DNA from: Pandoraea communis
Lineage (GTDB): Bacteria; Pseudomonadota; Gammaproteobacteria; Burkholderiales; Burkholderiaceae
Assembly: GCF_902459745.1 (NCBI RefSeq)
Contig: NZ_CABPSJ010000004.1
Location: 62,001 to 126,000, forward strand
Direction: 5' to 3'
DNA length: 64,000 nucleotides
Part shown: positions 1 to 9,454 of the stretch, piece after piece
How the letters are laid out: each line of letters opens with the position of its first letter
Position numbering within the stretch: position 1 is the first letter of the stretch
Notes under the pieces: model-generated
Databases searched by the model: none
What the model was told of the DNA's origin: nothing
What the model saw: the letters and a program-made list of their open reading frames with translations, nothing else
Program-made: the position numbers and the translations under genes

Positions 1-47
1 TTGACTTCGTCATTACGAATGTTGTGCGCTTTTTTACGTGCAAAGTA

Positions 48-76
48 TTAACATCGCATCACAAAAGAATTATGAT
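48..76 (+). promoter_or_regulatory. Sigma70-type promoter
   Basis: TTAACA at 48-53 matches five of six bases of the -35 consensus and TATGAT at 71-76 matches five of six of the -10 consensus, with an ideal 17-base spacer. The predicted start is near 83. It could drive a small RNA ending at the 285-318 terminator, or a long leader transcript for the H1-like gene. Seen by eye only. Confidence 0.55.
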
Positions 77-82
77 TCGCTC

Positions 83-318
83 AAATAAATTGCAGTCTCG
101 ATGAACACACGAAAGCACATTGCTTTCCTCCCGCGACAGAGAGCTGGTAGTTACGGAGCGTAAAAACCTTGGTGCATAGCAAGCAGTATCGCTTATCCGC
201 TATCGCAATCTCCTCCATCCCGATGACGGGACAGGCAAGCTACCCCCCGAAGAATCTGGCGAATCCCCCTTCTCAAGACAATCGAATTGCTGGCGGCAAT
301 GTCGCCGGCAATTTTTTT
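83..318 (+). ncRNA. Candidate small RNA or attenuated leader
   Basis: A promoter (48-76) and a strong intrinsic terminator (285-318) face the same way with no plausible gene between them, which would give a transcript of about 235 nt. I do not recognise it as 6S RNA, SRP RNA, tmRNA or a known riboswitch. If the terminator is conditional, the same RNA would be a regulatory leader for the H1-like gene at 499. Existence is inferred from the two flanking signals only. Confidence 0.35.
285..318 (+). terminator. Intrinsic terminator upstream of the H1-like gene
   Basis: The arms ATTGCTGGCG (286-295) and CGCCGGCAAT (303-312) pair over ten positions, with one G-U pair and an extra A-T at the base. 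The loop is seven bases and the arm runs into a tract of seven T. It stands about 180 bases before the next gene, so it ends a separate transcript or acts as an attenuator. Confidence 0.75.
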
Positions 319-498
319 GCGCGCGTGACCACACACGGTCAGCGTCATGCGTGCAGCGCCGAATTCATTAGCGTAAGCCGTCGTTGTCCGATGCGTACGC
401 CGATGAATAGCCCGCTCGCCGGCGGTTCACCGCACGGTGGTCGGGTTTCCTTCTCAGGTGGTTTGTTTGAGTGATCTTTCACGTTAAGGAGCAAAGTG

Positions 499-1059
499 AT
501 GGCTACTACTGCTAAGAAAAAACCCGCAGCCAAGAAGGCTGTTGCCAAGAAGCCGGTAGCGAAGAAGGCTGCCGCCGCCAAGAAGCCTGTCGCCAAGAAG
601 GCTGTGGCTGCTAAGAAGCCGGTCGCGAAGAAGGCAGCTGCCGCCAAGAAGCCGGCAGCGAAGAAGGTTGCTGCCAAGAAGCCGGCAGCCAAGAAGGTTG
701 CGGTGAAGAAGGTTGCCGCCAAGAAGCCGGTCGCCAAGAAGGCAGCGGTGAAGAAGGTTGCCGCCAAGAAGCCGGTCGCCAAGAAGGCAGCAGTGAAGAA
801 GGTTGCTGCCAAGAAGCCGGCCGCCAAGAAGGCAGCAGTGAAGAAGGTTGCTGCCAAGAAGCCGGCAGCCAAGAAGGTTGCGGCGAAGAAGCCCGCTGCC
901 AAGAAGCCTGCTGCTAAGAAGCCCGCTGCTGCCAAGAAGCCGGCAGTGAAGAAGGTTGCTGCAAAGCCTGCTGCGGCTCCGGCTGCGGCACCGGCAGCAC
1001 CGAAGACGGCGCTGAACCCGGCAGCGGCATGGCCGTTCCCGACCGGCAGCCGTCCGTAA
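499..1059 (+). CDS. Histone H1-like, lysine/alanine-repeat DNA-binding protein
   Basis: This 186-residue protein consists almost entirely of tandem AKKPAAKK / VKKVAAKK-type units from residue 5 to about 150, followed by an alanine/proline tail. Such KKPAAKK proteins are known in Burkholderiales and Bordetella (BpH1-like) and bind DNA through dense positive charge, probably in nucleoid organisation. The DNA is correspondingly repetitive, with many near-identical 12-24 base units. ATG at 499 is preferred over the adjacent GTG at 496, because AGGAG at 487-491 lies seven bases upstream. The repeats make copy number likely to vary between strains. Confidence 0.85.
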   Translation: MATTAKKKPAAKKAVAKKPVAKKAAAAKKPVAKKAVAAKKPVAKKAAAAKKPAAKKVAAKKPAAKKVAVKKVAAKKPVAKKAAVKKVAAKKPVAKKAAVKKVAAKKPAAKKAAVKKVAAKKPAAKKVAAKKPAAKKPAAKKPAAAKKPAVKKVAAKPAAAPAAAPAAPKTALNPAAAWPFPTGSRP

Positions 1060-1126
1060 TTCGAGTGCCGATGCAGGAACCAGGGCACTTAGGTGTCTTT
1101 TGATCGAGTAGGCCTACTCGATCCGA

Positions 1127-1164
1127 AACCCGCTGTGATGAGCCATCGTCGCAGCGGGTTTTTT
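1127..1164 (+). terminator. Intrinsic terminator of the H1-like gene
   Basis: AACCCGCTG (1127-1135) pairs with CAGCGGGTT (1152-1160) and is followed by a run of T. It lies 68 bases after the stop codon. Confidence 0.8.
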
Positions 1165-1273
1165 CATGGCGCAAATGAAAACGGGCGACCTGAGTCGCCC
1201 GAGTCATGCGTGCGCAAGCGCGATACGAGATTGCCCCCGGCAAGTACCGCGCGCGTCAGCGCAACGTGAAGAC

Positions 1274-1753
1274 TTAGTGCGTCACACGTGTCACGCCGCC
1301 GCTCGAGAGCAGACGCACGCGCTGTCCCGGCTGGAACGCCTCGTCGGCATCCTGCGTGATCGCACGCAGCTCGCCGTTGTCGAGTCGCACCGTGATTTCC
1401 AGACCCGCCTTCTTGCTCATGCGGCTCTCGATGGCTTGACCTGCCACTGCGCCCAGCAGACCGCCGACGATGCCCGTCGCAATCGAACCGCGGCCGCCAC
1501 CGATGGCGCTGCCGCCGATGGCACCGAGCGCGCCGCCGCCAGCGATGCCGAGAATGCCCGGGTCGCCGTTGCTGCTGTCGATCGTCACCGGGCGCACCGA
1601 TTCGACCGTGCCCATGCGCACGACCTGTTCGCGTTGCGCCTGACGGCTGTTGTAGACGCTCGCAGAATTGCTCGGGCCGAACGCCGTGCAGGCGGACAGA
1701 GAGAGCGAAGCCGCGGCAGTGAGAATAATGAGCGGTGTGGTCAGTCGTGCCAT
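1274..1753 (-). CDS. SlyB/Pcp-like glycine-zipper outer-membrane lipoprotein
   Basis: This 159-residue protein has a signal sequence ending in the lipobox LSAC, with the lipidated cysteine at residue 22. Glycine-rich GxxxG segments at about 65-105 (GGGALGAIGGSAIGGG and GGLLGAVAG) form the 2TM glycine-zipper domain typical of the SlyB/Pcp/OmpA-like lipoprotein family. The C-terminal third is a small soluble domain. It is predicted to sit in the outer membrane and support envelope integrity. It is followed on the same strand by nothing closely related, so it is likely monocistronic. Confidence 0.85.
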   Translation of the reverse strand: MARLTTPLIILTAAASLSLSACTAFGPSNSASVYNSRQAQREQVVRMGTVESVRPVTIDSSNGDPGILGIAGGGALGAIGGSAIGGGRGSIATGIVGGLLGAVAGQAIESRMSKKAGLEITVRLDNGELRAITQDADEAFQPGQRVRLLSSGGVTRVTH

Positions 1754-1772
1754 CGTTGTGCCTTTTCTAAGA

Positions 1773-2708
1773 TCATTCGAAGCGGTGGCCGAACGCTTCT
1801 ACAAATTGCGCCTCGATTTCGCTGCGCGCCGGTGCATACGTCTGCGGGCCTTGCTCGGCAATCTTGAGTGAACCCATCAGGCTGGCCAGGCGGCCGGTCG
1901 TCGGCCAGTCGAGGCCCTTTTCAATGCCATACAGCAACCCGCCACGGAACGCATCGCCGCAACCGGTGGGGTCGACGATGCGCTTGGCGCTCACGGCAGG
2001 AATGTCGTGTTGCTTGCCGTCGGCGAAGATCAGGGCCCCGTGTTCTCCGCGCGTGACGACAAGTGCCTCGACTCGGGACTGCAGGTCTTCCATCGACCAG
2101 CCGGTCTTCGAGCAGAGGAGCTTGGCTTCGTAGTCGTTGACCGCGAGATACGTTGCGAGTTCCACCATGCGGCGCAGTGCCTCAGCCGAGAGCAGCGGCA
2201 AACCCTGGCCCGGATCGAACACGAAAGGCACTCCCGTCGCGGCGAAGCCTTCGGCGTGGGTAAGCATGGCGTCCGGGGCATCGGGGGCGACGATACCGAG
2301 CGTGGCGCCTTTGACATCGGCCACGCGATTCTCCGCCGAAAACATCATTGCGCCGGGGTGGAAGGCGGTGATCTGGTTGTTGTCCAGATCGGTGGTGATC
2401 ATGGCGTTCGCCGTCATGCTGTCGGTGACGGTGCGCACGAATTCCGTCGTCATGCCAAGCGATTGGAAACGCTCGAGGTAGGCAGCGCCATCGTCACCGA
2501 CCGTACCCATCACCACCGGCGACCCCCCCAGCAGATGCAGGCTGTAGCCGATGTTGCCGGCGCAGCCGCCGAAGTTGCGGCGCATCGTCGGCACGAGGAA
2601 GCTGACGTTCAGGATGTGTACCTGATCGGGCAGGATGTGCTCGCCGAAGCGGCCTTCGAACGTCATGATGTTGTCGTAGGCGAGCGAGCCGCAGATCACG
2701 GTAGTCAC
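1773..2708 (-). CDS. PfkB-family carbohydrate/nucleoside kinase
   Basis: This 311-residue cytosolic ribokinase-like kinase has the N-terminal substrate motif GGCAGNIGYS at residues 47-56. The C-terminal PfkB signature DPTGCGDAFRGG, near residues 246-257, supplies the catalytic aspartate and the anion hole. The MTTVICGSLAYDNIM opening and the overall form resemble the adenosine kinase-like branch of the family, but the substrate cannot be fixed from sequence. Length is normal. It lies 188 bases downstream of tpx on the same strand. Confidence 0.85.
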   Translation of the reverse strand: MTTVICGSLAYDNIMTFEGRFGEHILPDQVHILNVSFLVPTMRRNFGGCAGNIGYSLHLLGGSPVVMGTVGDDGAAYLERFQSLGMTTEFVRTVTDSMTANAMITTDLDNNQITAFHPGAMMFSAENRVADVKGATLGIVAPDAPDAMLTHAEGFAATGVPFVFDPGQGLPLLSAEALRRMVELATYLAVNDYEAKLLCSKTGWSMEDLQSRVEALVVTRGEHGALIFADGKQHDIPAVSAKRIVDPTGCGDAFRGGLLYGIEKGLDWPTTGRLASLMGSLKIAEQGPQTYAPARSEIEAQFVEAFGHRFE

Positions 2709-2896
2709 GGAACAGGTCCTTGCGAAAGGTAATAAGGGGGGGCCAACAAGGGCGGCAGCAGATGACTCTCAGTCGAGCCGCCTCATGCTGTCAAAAAAAA
2801 CTGGCCGACGCATCCGTTGCGCCGGCACGGGAACTGCGATCCGGCGCGCGCCGGTCGAATCGACCGACGCGGGCGAGCCGGCTGAACGGCGGTGAT

Positions 2897-3397
2897 TTAC
2901 GACAGGGCGGCGAGCGCGGCGTCGTAGTTCGGTTCGTTCTTGATCTCGGGCACGAGTTCGGCGTGGATCACGCGGTTATCGGCGTCGAGCACCACGACGG
3001 CACGGGCTGCCACACCGGCGAGCGGGCCGGTCGTGATCGCCACGCCGTAGTTCTTGAGGAACTCGCGACCGCGCATGGTGGAGAGCGTGACGACGTTGTT
3101 CAGGCCTTCGGTGGCGCAGAAGCGGCTCATTGCGAACGGCAGGTCGGCCGAGATCACGAGCACGACAGTGTTCTCGAGCTTGCCTGCGGCTTCGTTGAAT
3201 TTGCGGGTCGAGGTGGCGCAGGTCGGCGTGTCGAGGCTCGGCACGATGTTGAGCACCTTGCGCTTGCTGGCGAAGTCCTCAAGCGTGACGTCCTGCAATT
3301 TGGCGTTGACGAGCGAGAATGCCGGTGCGGTCTGACCCTTCTGCGGGAACTGGCCGTCGACTTCGATGGGGTTACCCCCGAGCGTGACTTGGGACAT
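2897..3397 (-). CDS. tpx: Thiol peroxidase
   Basis: This 166-residue atypical 2-Cys peroxiredoxin reduces lipid and hydrogen peroxides using thioredoxin. The peroxidatic cysteine is C60 in [14 protein letters not shown] and the resolving cysteine is C94 in [10 protein letters not shown], the spacing expected for Tpx. The ATG at 3397 is chosen over an in-frame codon at 3433, because AGGAG stands just before it and the protein then has the family length. It sits 32 bases after the zinc-ribbon gene in the same direction. Confidence 0.95.
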   Translation of the reverse strand: MSQVTLGGNPIEVDGQFPQKGQTAPAFSLVNAKLQDVTLEDFASKRKVLNIVPSLDTPTCATSTRKFNEAAGKLENTVVLVISADLPFAMSRFCATEGLNNVVTLSTMRGREFLKNYGVAITTGPLAGVAARAVVVLDADNRVIHAELVPEIKNEPNYDAALAALS

Positions 3398-3429
3398 CAA
3401 TATCTCCTGAATTGAGTGCAACAGCGCTG

Positions 3430-4524
3430 TCAAGGATAGAACGCGAGCACCCGGTAATTACTGGCTAGCGCTGCCTGCGCCGACAATCGTAACCGAATCG
3501 TGCGTTCATTGCGTGAAGCCAGCCCGGCCTCGCGCAGTGCGGCATCGGTAACGTAGTCGCTGGCCGCAAAAACGCGTCGCACGACGGGCTTGCCGTCGAT
3601 GTCCGACAGCGTTAGTTCGAGCGATGGCCAGGCTACCGCGTAGTCCGCCTGATTGCGGATGAACACGGTGAGCGTCATGGGGACGGCGTCGGCCAGGGAG
3701 GCAGACGCCGCGCTTGCCGTTGCGTCGGTGGCGTCTGCTGCGCCGGCGTCGTCGGTGACAAGCGTCACGCTGGAAAGCTGAATCATGTCCGGCTGACGCG
3801 GCGGTGCGATCGTCACATGCATCGGCCGGCCGATAGCGGCGAACACGCCGCGCAATGCCGGAACCCGGTCGACCAGTGCGGCGTGTTCGATCCAGGCCCA
3901 CTGTGCAGCCAGGCCGAGAATCGCCAGCGTGAGCAGCACTCGCCAAATCACGCGGCCGGCACCGGGGCGTTGCGGTTGCCCGGCGAGGTGGATCGATGTC
4001 GGCGGCCCGGCGCGGGGGGACGAGGCGGTGGATGCGGTCGGTGCGGTGAGTCCTGCGGGCTCGTCGTCGTCGATGTAGCGCCCCGGGCCATGTTGCATTT
4101 GCGCCCGGCTTTCGTCGGCGGTGCCCAGCAATGCGGCGATGGCGGTGGGCGTGAGCATCTCGGGCACCGGCGGCCGTTCGGCGCGGGGGACGGATTCGTT
4201 TGCCGATGCCGCAGATACCACTTTATCGATCGGCAGCGACGACACCTGCGGTTCGCCCGCGATGTCGTGGGTAACGGGGCCGTGCGGCGGGACGGTATCG
4301 CTGAGGGCAGTGCCATCGTCTGGCGTCGCACGCATTGCCTCGGCGGCCGGCGCGTCACTTGCGTCGCTGGGCGCATCGCAGAGATAGGTGCGTCCGTCGA
4401 ACACTTCACGACAATTGCCGCAACGCACCAAGCCGTCGCGCAGCTTGAGCTGATCCGCGACGACGCGAAAGACGGTATGGCAGTGGGGGCAGCGAGTAGC
4501 GAGAACGCGCGAGGGCTGGGTCAT
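3430..4524 (-). CDS. Zinc-ribbon and DUF3426 domain membrane protein
   Basis: This 364-residue protein starts with an MJ0042-type zinc ribbon, with CPHC at 12-15 and CGNC at 35-38. A long low-complexity acidic and proline/alanine linker follows, then one membrane span at about 192-212 and a C-terminal DUF3426 domain of about 140 residues. Family function is unknown. The topology suggests a cytosolic ribbon linked to a periplasmic domain. ATG 4524 begins MTQPSRV directly before the ribbon. The open frame continues upstream to 4983, but that part is the antisense shadow of prmA. Co-directional with prmA (32-base gap), as in other Burkholderiales. Confidence 0.85.
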   Translation of the reverse strand: MTQPSRVLATRCPHCHTVFRVVADQLKLRDGLVRCGNCREVFDGRTYLCDAPSDASDAPAAEAMRATPDDGTALSDTVPPHGPVTHDIAGEPQVSSLPIDKVVSAASANESVPRAERPPVPEMLTPTAIAALLGTADESRAQMQHGPGRYIDDDEPAGLTAPTASTASSPRAGPPTSIHLAGQPQRPGAGRVIWRVLLTLAILGLAAQWAWIEHAALVDRVPALRGVFAAIGRPMHVTIAPPRQPDMIQLSSVTLVTDDAGAADATDATASAASASLADAVPMTLTVFIRNQADYAVAWPSLELTLSDIDGKPVVRRVFAASDYVTDAALREAGLASRNERTIRLRLSAQAALASNYRVLAFYP

Positions 4525-4556
4525 GGGACTCGAAGGCTCGGCGCGTTGTGCGCGGT

Positions 4557-5450
4557 TTAGCTGGCGGCCTGCCCGTGCAGGCAGACCCAGCCATCGTAAG
4601 CGCGCCAGACCGACATCTTCATATAGGGCGCGTAGGCGGCGATCACTTCGTCGGCTTGTCGTTCCAGCACGCCGGACAGCGCGAGGCGTCCGCCCGGTGC
4701 CACCCGCGAGGTGAGCATCGAGGCCAGCAGCTTGAGCGGATTCGACAGGATGTTGGCGACCACAATGTTGAACTGGCCGTCGCGCAGGTCGTCGGGCAAC
4801 CCGTATTCGACCGGCGCGTGATTGCGTTCGCTGTTGTAGCGGGCGGACTCGACGGCCTGCGGATCGATATCGATACCGATGACCGGATCGGCGCCGCACT
4901 TGCGCGCAAGAATTGCCAGAATGCCGGAGCCACAACCATAGTCGAGCAGCGACTGGCCCGGCTGTACGTTCTGTTCGAGCCACTCCATGCAGAGTCGCGT
5001 GGTCGGATGGCTGCCGGTGCCGAAGGCCAGACCCGGATCGAGTTCCAGGATAAGGGCGTCGGCGTCCGGGGCGTCATGCCACGACGGCACCACCCAGATC
5101 CGCTGGCCGATCTGCATCGGCTCGAACTGCGATTGCGTGAGGCGCACCCAATCCTGCTCCTCCACGTCACGCAAGGTGAACGCGGGTGATGCGGCGAGCC
5201 CCAATTCATTGACCGCCGCCGCGAGCAGCACGGCGGCATCCTGGTCTTCCCCCACCAGCGCGACCACGCGCGAGTGCTGCCACGCGGTGTCCGGCGGGGT
5301 GAGACCAGGCTCGCCGAACATCGGTTGCTCGTCGGGCGTGTCGGCGTCCGCGTCTTCCACCGAGACGGACAGCACGCCGAGATCGAGCAGGGCGTCTGAC
5401 AGGGCCTCGGCTTGGGCACGGGCAACTTCTACGACGAGTTCGCGATACAT
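4557..5450 (-). CDS. prmA: Ribosomal protein L11 methyltransferase
   Basis: This 297-residue SAM-dependent methyltransferase trimethylates ribosomal protein L11. The N-terminal substrate-recognition domain covers about residues 1-110. The Rossmann fold carries GTGSHPTT at 144-151 and the SAM-binding LDYGCGSG at 169-176, and the NILSNPL motif lies further on. Length matches the family. It lies 27 bases after accC and is probably transcribed with it. Confidence 0.95.
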   Translation of the reverse strand: MYRELVVEVARAQAEALSDALLDLGVLSVSVEDADADTPDEQPMFGEPGLTPPDTAWQHSRVVALVGEDQDAAVLLAAAVNELGLAASPAFTLRDVEEQDWVRLTQSQFEPMQIGQRIWVVPSWHDAPDADALILELDPGLAFGTGSHPTTRLCMEWLEQNVQPGQSLLDYGCGSGILAILARKCGADPVIGIDIDPQAVESARYNSERNHAPVEYGLPDDLRDGQFNIVVANILSNPLKLLASMLTSRVAPGGRLALSGVLERQADEVIAAYAPYMKMSVWRAYDGWVCLHGQAAS

Positions 5451-5477
5451 AGCGAGTAGTTCCTGCGAATGAACGAC

Positions 5478-6839
5478 TTAATTGCTGCCGACGGCAGACT
5501 TCTGCGCCAGCTTGTGTTCCAGATAATGGATGCTCGTGCCGCCTTCGACGAACTTGGCGTCGAGCATCAACTCCCGGTGCAGCGGGATGTTCGTCTGGAT
5601 ACCTTCGATCACGATTTCCGACAGCGCCACACGCATGCGGCGAATCGCCTGGTCGCGCGTTGCCCCGTAGGCGATCAGCTTGCCGATCATCGAATCGTAG
5701 TTAGGCGGCACGAAGTAGCCGTTATAAGCATGCGAATCGACGCGGATGCCGGGGCCGCCCGGCATGTGCCAGGCGGTGATGCGACCCGGCGACGGCGTGA
5801 ACTTGAACGGATCTTCGGCGTTGATCCGGCACTCGATGGCGTGCCCCTGGAACTGGATGTCGCGCTGACGGTAAGCGAGCTTCTCGCCGGCCGCGATGCG
5901 GATCTGCTCCTGCACGATATCGATGCCCGTGATCATTTCCGTGACCGGGTGTTCGACCTGCACGCGCGTGTTCATTTCGATGAAGTAGAACTCATTGTTC
6001 TCGAACAGGAACTCGAACGTGCCGGCGCCGACATAGCCCATCTTCTTGCAGGCGTCGGCGCAGCGATCGCCGATGCGCTCGATCAGACGGCGCGGGACCA
6101 GCGGTGCGGTCGCCTCTTCGATCACCTTCTGGTGACGGCGCTGCATCGAGCAGTCGCGCTCGCCCAGCCAGACCGCATTCTTGTGCTTGTCGGCGAGAAT
6201 CTGGATTTCGATATGGCGCGGGTTCTCGAGGAACTTCTCCATATAGACTTCCGGATTGCCGAACGCACGGCCCGCTTCCTCGCGGGTCATGTTGACCGCG
6301 TTCACGAGCGCCGCTTCCGTGTGCACCACGCGCATGCCGCGGCCACCGCCGCCGCCTGCGGCCTTGATGATCACCGGATAGCCGATCTGACGTGCAATGC
6401 GCACGATTTCCTTCGGATCGTCGGGCAACGCGCCTTCCGAACCCGGCACGCAGGGCACGCCGGTCTTGATCATCGTCTGCTTGGCCGAGACCTTGTCGCC
6501 CATCAGGCGAATGGTGTCGGGGCGCGGGCCGATGAACGTGAAGCCCGATTGCTCGACGCGCTCGGCGAAGTCGGCATTCTCGGAGAGAAAGCCGTAACCC
6601 GGGTGGATGGCCTGGGCATCGGTGACTTCTGCCGCGCTGATGAGCGCAGGCATGTTCAGATAGCTAAGCGGCGAGGGCGCCGGGCCGATACAAACGGCTT
6701 CGTCAGCGAGCTTGACGTACTTCGCTTCCTTGTCGGCTTCGGAGTAGACCACGACGGTCTTGATGCCCATCTCGCGACACGCGCGCTGGATGCGCAAAGC
6801 GATTTCGCCGCGGTTGGCGATGAGAATTTTTTCAAACAT
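5478..6839 (-). CDS. accC: Acetyl-CoA carboxylase biotin carboxylase subunit
   Basis: This 453-residue enzyme carboxylates the biotin on AccB using ATP and bicarbonate, the first step of fatty-acid synthesis. It has the N-terminal [14 protein letters not shown] fold, [10 protein letters not shown] at 79-88, the ATP-grasp glycine loop [12 protein letters not shown] at 159-170, and the biotin carboxylase motif [14 protein letters not shown]. It is full length, and it follows accB by 100 bases in the usual accBC order. Confidence 0.97.
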   Translation of the reverse strand: MFEKILIANRGEIALRIQRACREMGIKTVVVYSEADKEAKYVKLADEAVCIGPAPSPLSYLNMPALISAAEVTDAQAIHPGYGFLSENADFAERVEQSGFTFIGPRPDTIRLMGDKVSAKQTMIKTGVPCVPGSEGALPDDPKEIVRIARQIGYPVIIKAAGGGGGRGMRVVHTEAALVNAVNMTREEAGRAFGNPEVYMEKFLENPRHIEIQILADKHKNAVWLGERDCSMQRRHQKVIEEATAPLVPRRLIERIGDRCADACKKMGYVGAGTFEFLFENNEFYFIEMNTRVQVEHPVTEMITGIDIVQEQIRIAAGEKLAYRQRDIQFQGHAIECRINAEDPFKFTPSPGRITAWHMPGGPGIRVDSHAYNGYFVPPNYDSMIGKLIAYGATRDQAIRRMRVALSEIVIEGIQTNIPLHRELMLDAKFVEGGTSIHYLEHKLAQKSAVGSN

Positions 6840-6939
6840 TATGTGCAGTCCTGCCCGTAAGGGGAGAGGAGCGGGGCCGGACGCCGCTTGCCGCCAGGCG
6901 GTACACAGCTGTGCTGCGCGGGGCGTCCGACAACCGGCA

Positions 6940-7398
6940 TTAGCCGATCACGAACAGCGGCTGACCGTATTCCACGGCTTGACCGTTCTCGACCAGGATT
7001 TCCTTGATCACGCCAGCCTTGTCCGACTCGATTTCGTTGAGCAGCTTCATGGCTTCGATGATGCACAGCGTCTGGCCTTCCTTGACCGAGTCGCCGACTT
7101 GCGCGAACGGATCGGCGCCCGGCGACGGGGCACGGTAGAACGTACCGACCATCGGCGACGTCACGATATGACCTTGCGGCAGCACCGGCGCGGCCGGGGC
7201 GGGGGCGGCGCTCGGCGCGACGGGAGCTTGCGCAGCGGCTTGCGGGAGTGCCGGCATGGCCATCTGCATCGGGGCGGCGATCACTTGGGGCGGCGCCTTG
7301 ACGATGCGGACCTTGCCTTCGCCTTCGGTGACTTCGAGTTCGGAAATACCCGATTCGGCCACGAGGTCGATCAACGTCTTGAGTTTGCGCAAATCCAT
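6940..7398 (-). CDS. accB: Biotin carboxyl carrier protein
   Basis: This 152-residue carrier has an N-terminal [13 protein letters not shown] segment, an alanine/proline-rich linker at about 40-75, and a C-terminal biotinyl domain with EAMKL, where lysine 118 is the biotinylation site. The ATG at 7398 is preceded by AAGGAG and gives the canonical MDLRKLK start, so the upstream in-frame methionine at 7428 is rejected. Partner of accC downstream; aroQ lies 69 bases upstream, a conserved order. Confidence 0.96.
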   Translation of the reverse strand: MDLRKLKTLIDLVAESGISELEVTEGEGKVRIVKAPPQVIAAPMQMAMPALPQAAAQAPVAPSAAPAPAAPVLPQGHIVTSPMVGTFYRAPSPGADPFAQVGDSVKEGQTLCIIEAMKLLNEIESDKAGVIKEILVENGQAVEYGQPLFVIG

Positions 7399-7467
7399 GA
7401 AGGAAGCTCCTTGATTCGATATCGGCACGGGGGCGACGCCCCGCGCGGGGAAATGGGGATGAGAGGA

Positions 7468-7914
7468 CTACCCGCCGGCGAGTCGCCGCAGGGCAAAATC
7501 GAGTGCGAAGGTGTAGCCGCGCCAGCCCAGGCCGCAAATCACGCCTTGCGCAATATCGGAAAAGTACGAGTGATGCCGGAAGGCTTCGCGCGCATGGACG
7601 TTCGAGAGGTGGACCTCGACGAACGGAATGCCCACCCCGGCCAGCGCGTCGCGCATCGCCACGCTGGTATGGGTGTAGGCCGCAGGGTTGATGACGATGA
7701 AGTCGATCGACTCATCGCGCGCCGCCTGAATCCGGTCAACCAATGCACCTTCGTGATTGCTTTGGAATGTCACCACCTCGGCACCCGCCGTCTTGGCCTG
7801 CGCCACAAGGGCAGAGTCAATGTCGGCCAACGTCGTGCGGCCGTACACCTCCGGCTCGCGAGTACCGAGCAGGTTCAGGTTGGGGCCATGGAGCACGAGA
7901 ATGCGGTGAGGCAT
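7468..7914 (-). CDS. aroQ: Type II 3-dehydroquinate dehydratase
   Basis: This 148-residue dodecameric-type dehydratase converts 3-dehydroquinate to 3-dehydroshikimate in the shikimate pathway. Visible signatures are [17 protein letters not shown] at residues 9-25 with the catalytic tyrosine 24, [11 protein letters not shown] at 76-86, and EVHLSN at 100-105 with the catalytic histidine. ATG 7914 gives the standard start. The longer frame to 8004 has no family match in its added residues. It lies upstream of accB. Confidence 0.95.
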   Translation of the reverse strand: MPHRILVLHGPNLNLLGTREPEVYGRTTLADIDSALVAQAKTAGAEVVTFQSNHEGALVDRIQAARDESIDFIVINPAAYTHTSVAMRDALAGVGIPFVEVHLSNVHAREAFRHHSYFSDIAQGVICGLGWRGYTFALDFALRRLAGG

Positions 7915-8058
7915 CGGCGAATCAAATTTCACGAAATTGGGCGCAATTAAACGCCAGTTGGTCGATTTTGTCCAGTGGGGCGAAAATTGTGCCGTGCCAC
8001 TCACGTCCGGCGGGACTTCTCGTGACGTCCCCCGTGACTTCCTGTTTCCGCTGTGGGG

Positions 8059-8583
8059 TCAGATGAGCGGCTTGAGCGCCGCGCGGACCTCGTCCGACGT
8101 GATGCGGCCGAGCTTCTCATAGTGCAGGCGGCCCTGCGGATCGACAACGACGGTGAACGGTAACGCCCCGGCCTTGTTTCCCAGGGCGCGGGCCAGATCG
8201 GTTCCCGCGTAGCCGGCCACGAGCAACGGATAGTCGACTTTTACCTTCTGCTCGAACGTGATCATGTTCTGGGCGGTATCGATGCCGATTCCCACGAATT
8301 GGACATTTTTACTACCGAATTCCGAGGACAATGCCTGCAAATCGGGCATTTCTTCCACGCAAGGCCCGCACCACGGCGCCCAGAAGTTAACGACCAGTGT
8401 CTTGCCGCGCCATTGCGAGACGGCCTGCTCGTTACCGCGCAGGTCGGGCAACCGGGTGGCGAGCAACTGCGCGACGGCGGCGTCCGGGGCGTTTGCCGGC
8501 GGCGGGTTCCGGTGGCCGAGCCAGAAGCCGCCCGCCAGCCCTGCGAGCGCCAGAATCACCAGAATAACAATGCGTTTTGCCAT
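8059..8583 (-). CDS. TlpA-like membrane-anchored thioredoxin
   Basis: This 174-residue protein has an N-terminal membrane anchor at about residues 4-22 and a periplasmic thioredoxin fold. Its active site WCGPC has cysteines 72 and 75 in NFWAPWCGPCVEEMP. It probably reduces disulfides in the periplasm, as TlpA/ResA proteins do in cytochrome c maturation or metal-centre assembly; the partner is not shown here. ATG 8583 puts the hydrophobic segment right at the N-terminus. Confidence 0.9.
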   Translation of the reverse strand: MAKRIVILVILALAGLAGGFWLGHRNPPPANAPDAAVAQLLATRLPDLRGNEQAVSQWRGKTLVVNFWAPWCGPCVEEMPDLQALSSEFGSKNVQFVGIGIDTAQNMITFEQKVKVDYPLLVAGYAGTDLARALGNKAGALPFTVVVDPQGRLHYEKLGRITSDEVRAALKPLI

Positions 8584-8682
8584 GATGGGAGGGAGGGCAG
8601 AGGTGCCGGGATCAACGGTAGATGAAAAACGGAAGGTAATTGAAGAGAATGCGTGGCGATTTTGCAGCAACATGACGGCAGA

Positions 8683-9336
8683 TCAACTGCTGGCCGCTTG
8701 CTCCGCGGTGGTTTCGGCAATCAGCGCGCGGAGGCCTTTGGCATCAACGCGGACCGGGCGGCCGTTGCCGTCGGTTGTCTTGAGCGCACCGCGCATGTCA
8801 TCCAGGGAGTACAAGGACAGATGCACGCCTGCAGGTTCACCCCGCTGATGACGCTCGCGCCACAGGAAACTCAGCGTCTCGACCATGCCACGGCCATTGA
8901 AATGGCGGCTCTCCGAGACCTCGTAGTCGATACCCCGATTGAGCAGATCGATGGCAACTTCCTTCGGATTGTCGCAAAAAGCCTGCAAATAGATATCCGA
9001 TAGCGCCGTTGCCGTGCCGTTGTAGACGGCGCCGGTAATGAACGGCCGGTAGCGTGCCAGTTCCGTCATGACGGTGAGCGCCACTTGGCGCAGGTGCGCC
9101 AGCTCGGCAGGCTGCGTGTCGGAGAGGAACGTCTGGACGTATTCGCGGACTTCCGCGTCTATCTGATCGTTATCTGGCAGCAATTCGCCGGCAATCCGCG
9201 TCTCGCCGGTGACCTGCTTCGCCGCCTTGCGCTTCGCGGTAGCGTAGTCGGCACCCTCCTCGGCGATGAGGCGGGCGGCGGCCAGCGCAATTTCTTCGCG
9301 CAGGCGTTGGGCGTCGGTCCAGGATTTGCGTGTCAT
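8683..9336 (-). CDS. Conserved nucleotidyltransferase-like protein of unknown function
   Basis: This 217-residue protein begins MTRKSWTDAQRLREEIALAAA. It is of a kind found next to mpl in Burkholderiales and usually annotated as hypothetical. A central segment, GAVYNGTATALSDIYLQAF, looks like the G-[GST]-x-SD-x-x-x core of minimal nucleotidyltransferases, but the second catalytic acidic residue is replaced (SDIYL rather than SDIDL). It may therefore be inactive; this is inference. The start at 9336 is the first methionine giving the conserved N-terminus. It is divergent from mpl with a 118-base gap. Confidence 0.7.
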   Translation of the reverse strand: MTRKSWTDAQRLREEIALAAARLIAEEGADYATAKRKAAKQVTGETRIAGELLPDNDQIDAEVREYVQTFLSDTQPAELAHLRQVALTVMTELARYRPFITGAVYNGTATALSDIYLQAFCDNPKEVAIDLLNRGIDYEVSESRHFNGRGMVETLSFLWRERHQRGEPAGVHLSLYSLDDMRGALKTTDGNGRPVRVDAKGLRALIAETTAEQAASS

Positions 9337-9379
9337 GCGGACGATGATACCCGAAAGGCATTGCGGAGCACGCCACAGG

Positions 9380-9385
9380 TACAAT
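9380..9385 (+). promoter_or_regulatory. Putative -10 element of mpl
   Basis: TACAAT stands 70 bases before the mpl start in the gap shared with the divergent gene at 9336. No good -35 hexamer is visible. Confidence 0.35.
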
Positions 9386-9454
9386 GGAGCCCTTGGCTTT
9401 TCGGCACTCCATTTCCCGCACGGGTTCGGCCCGTCCTCACCACGCTCCCCATCC

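Larger units (their letters stand above)
1..498. other. Long non-coding leader region before the H1-like gene
   Basis: No convincing protein-coding gene lies in this stretch. An open frame at 169-474 has no recognisable family character and no good ribosome binding site. The first 120 bases are richer in A+T than the rest of the window and hold a well-spaced promoter (48-76). An intrinsic terminator lies at 285-318. The remaining 180 bases lead to the ribosome binding site of the gene at 499. Confidence 0.6.

Noticed and set aside
1-29. TTGACT at the very left edge as a -35 box
   Set aside because: The sequence 17 bases further on is GTGCGC, not a -10 element; the 48-76 promoter fits far better.
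169-474. Open frame on the plus strand in the leader of the H1-like gene
   Set aside because: No ribosome site, no family character, and it overlaps a strong terminator.
4525-4983. Upstream extension of the DUF3426 zinc-ribbon frame
   Set aside because: Its sequence is the antisense shadow of prmA; the zinc ribbon starts at ATG 4524.
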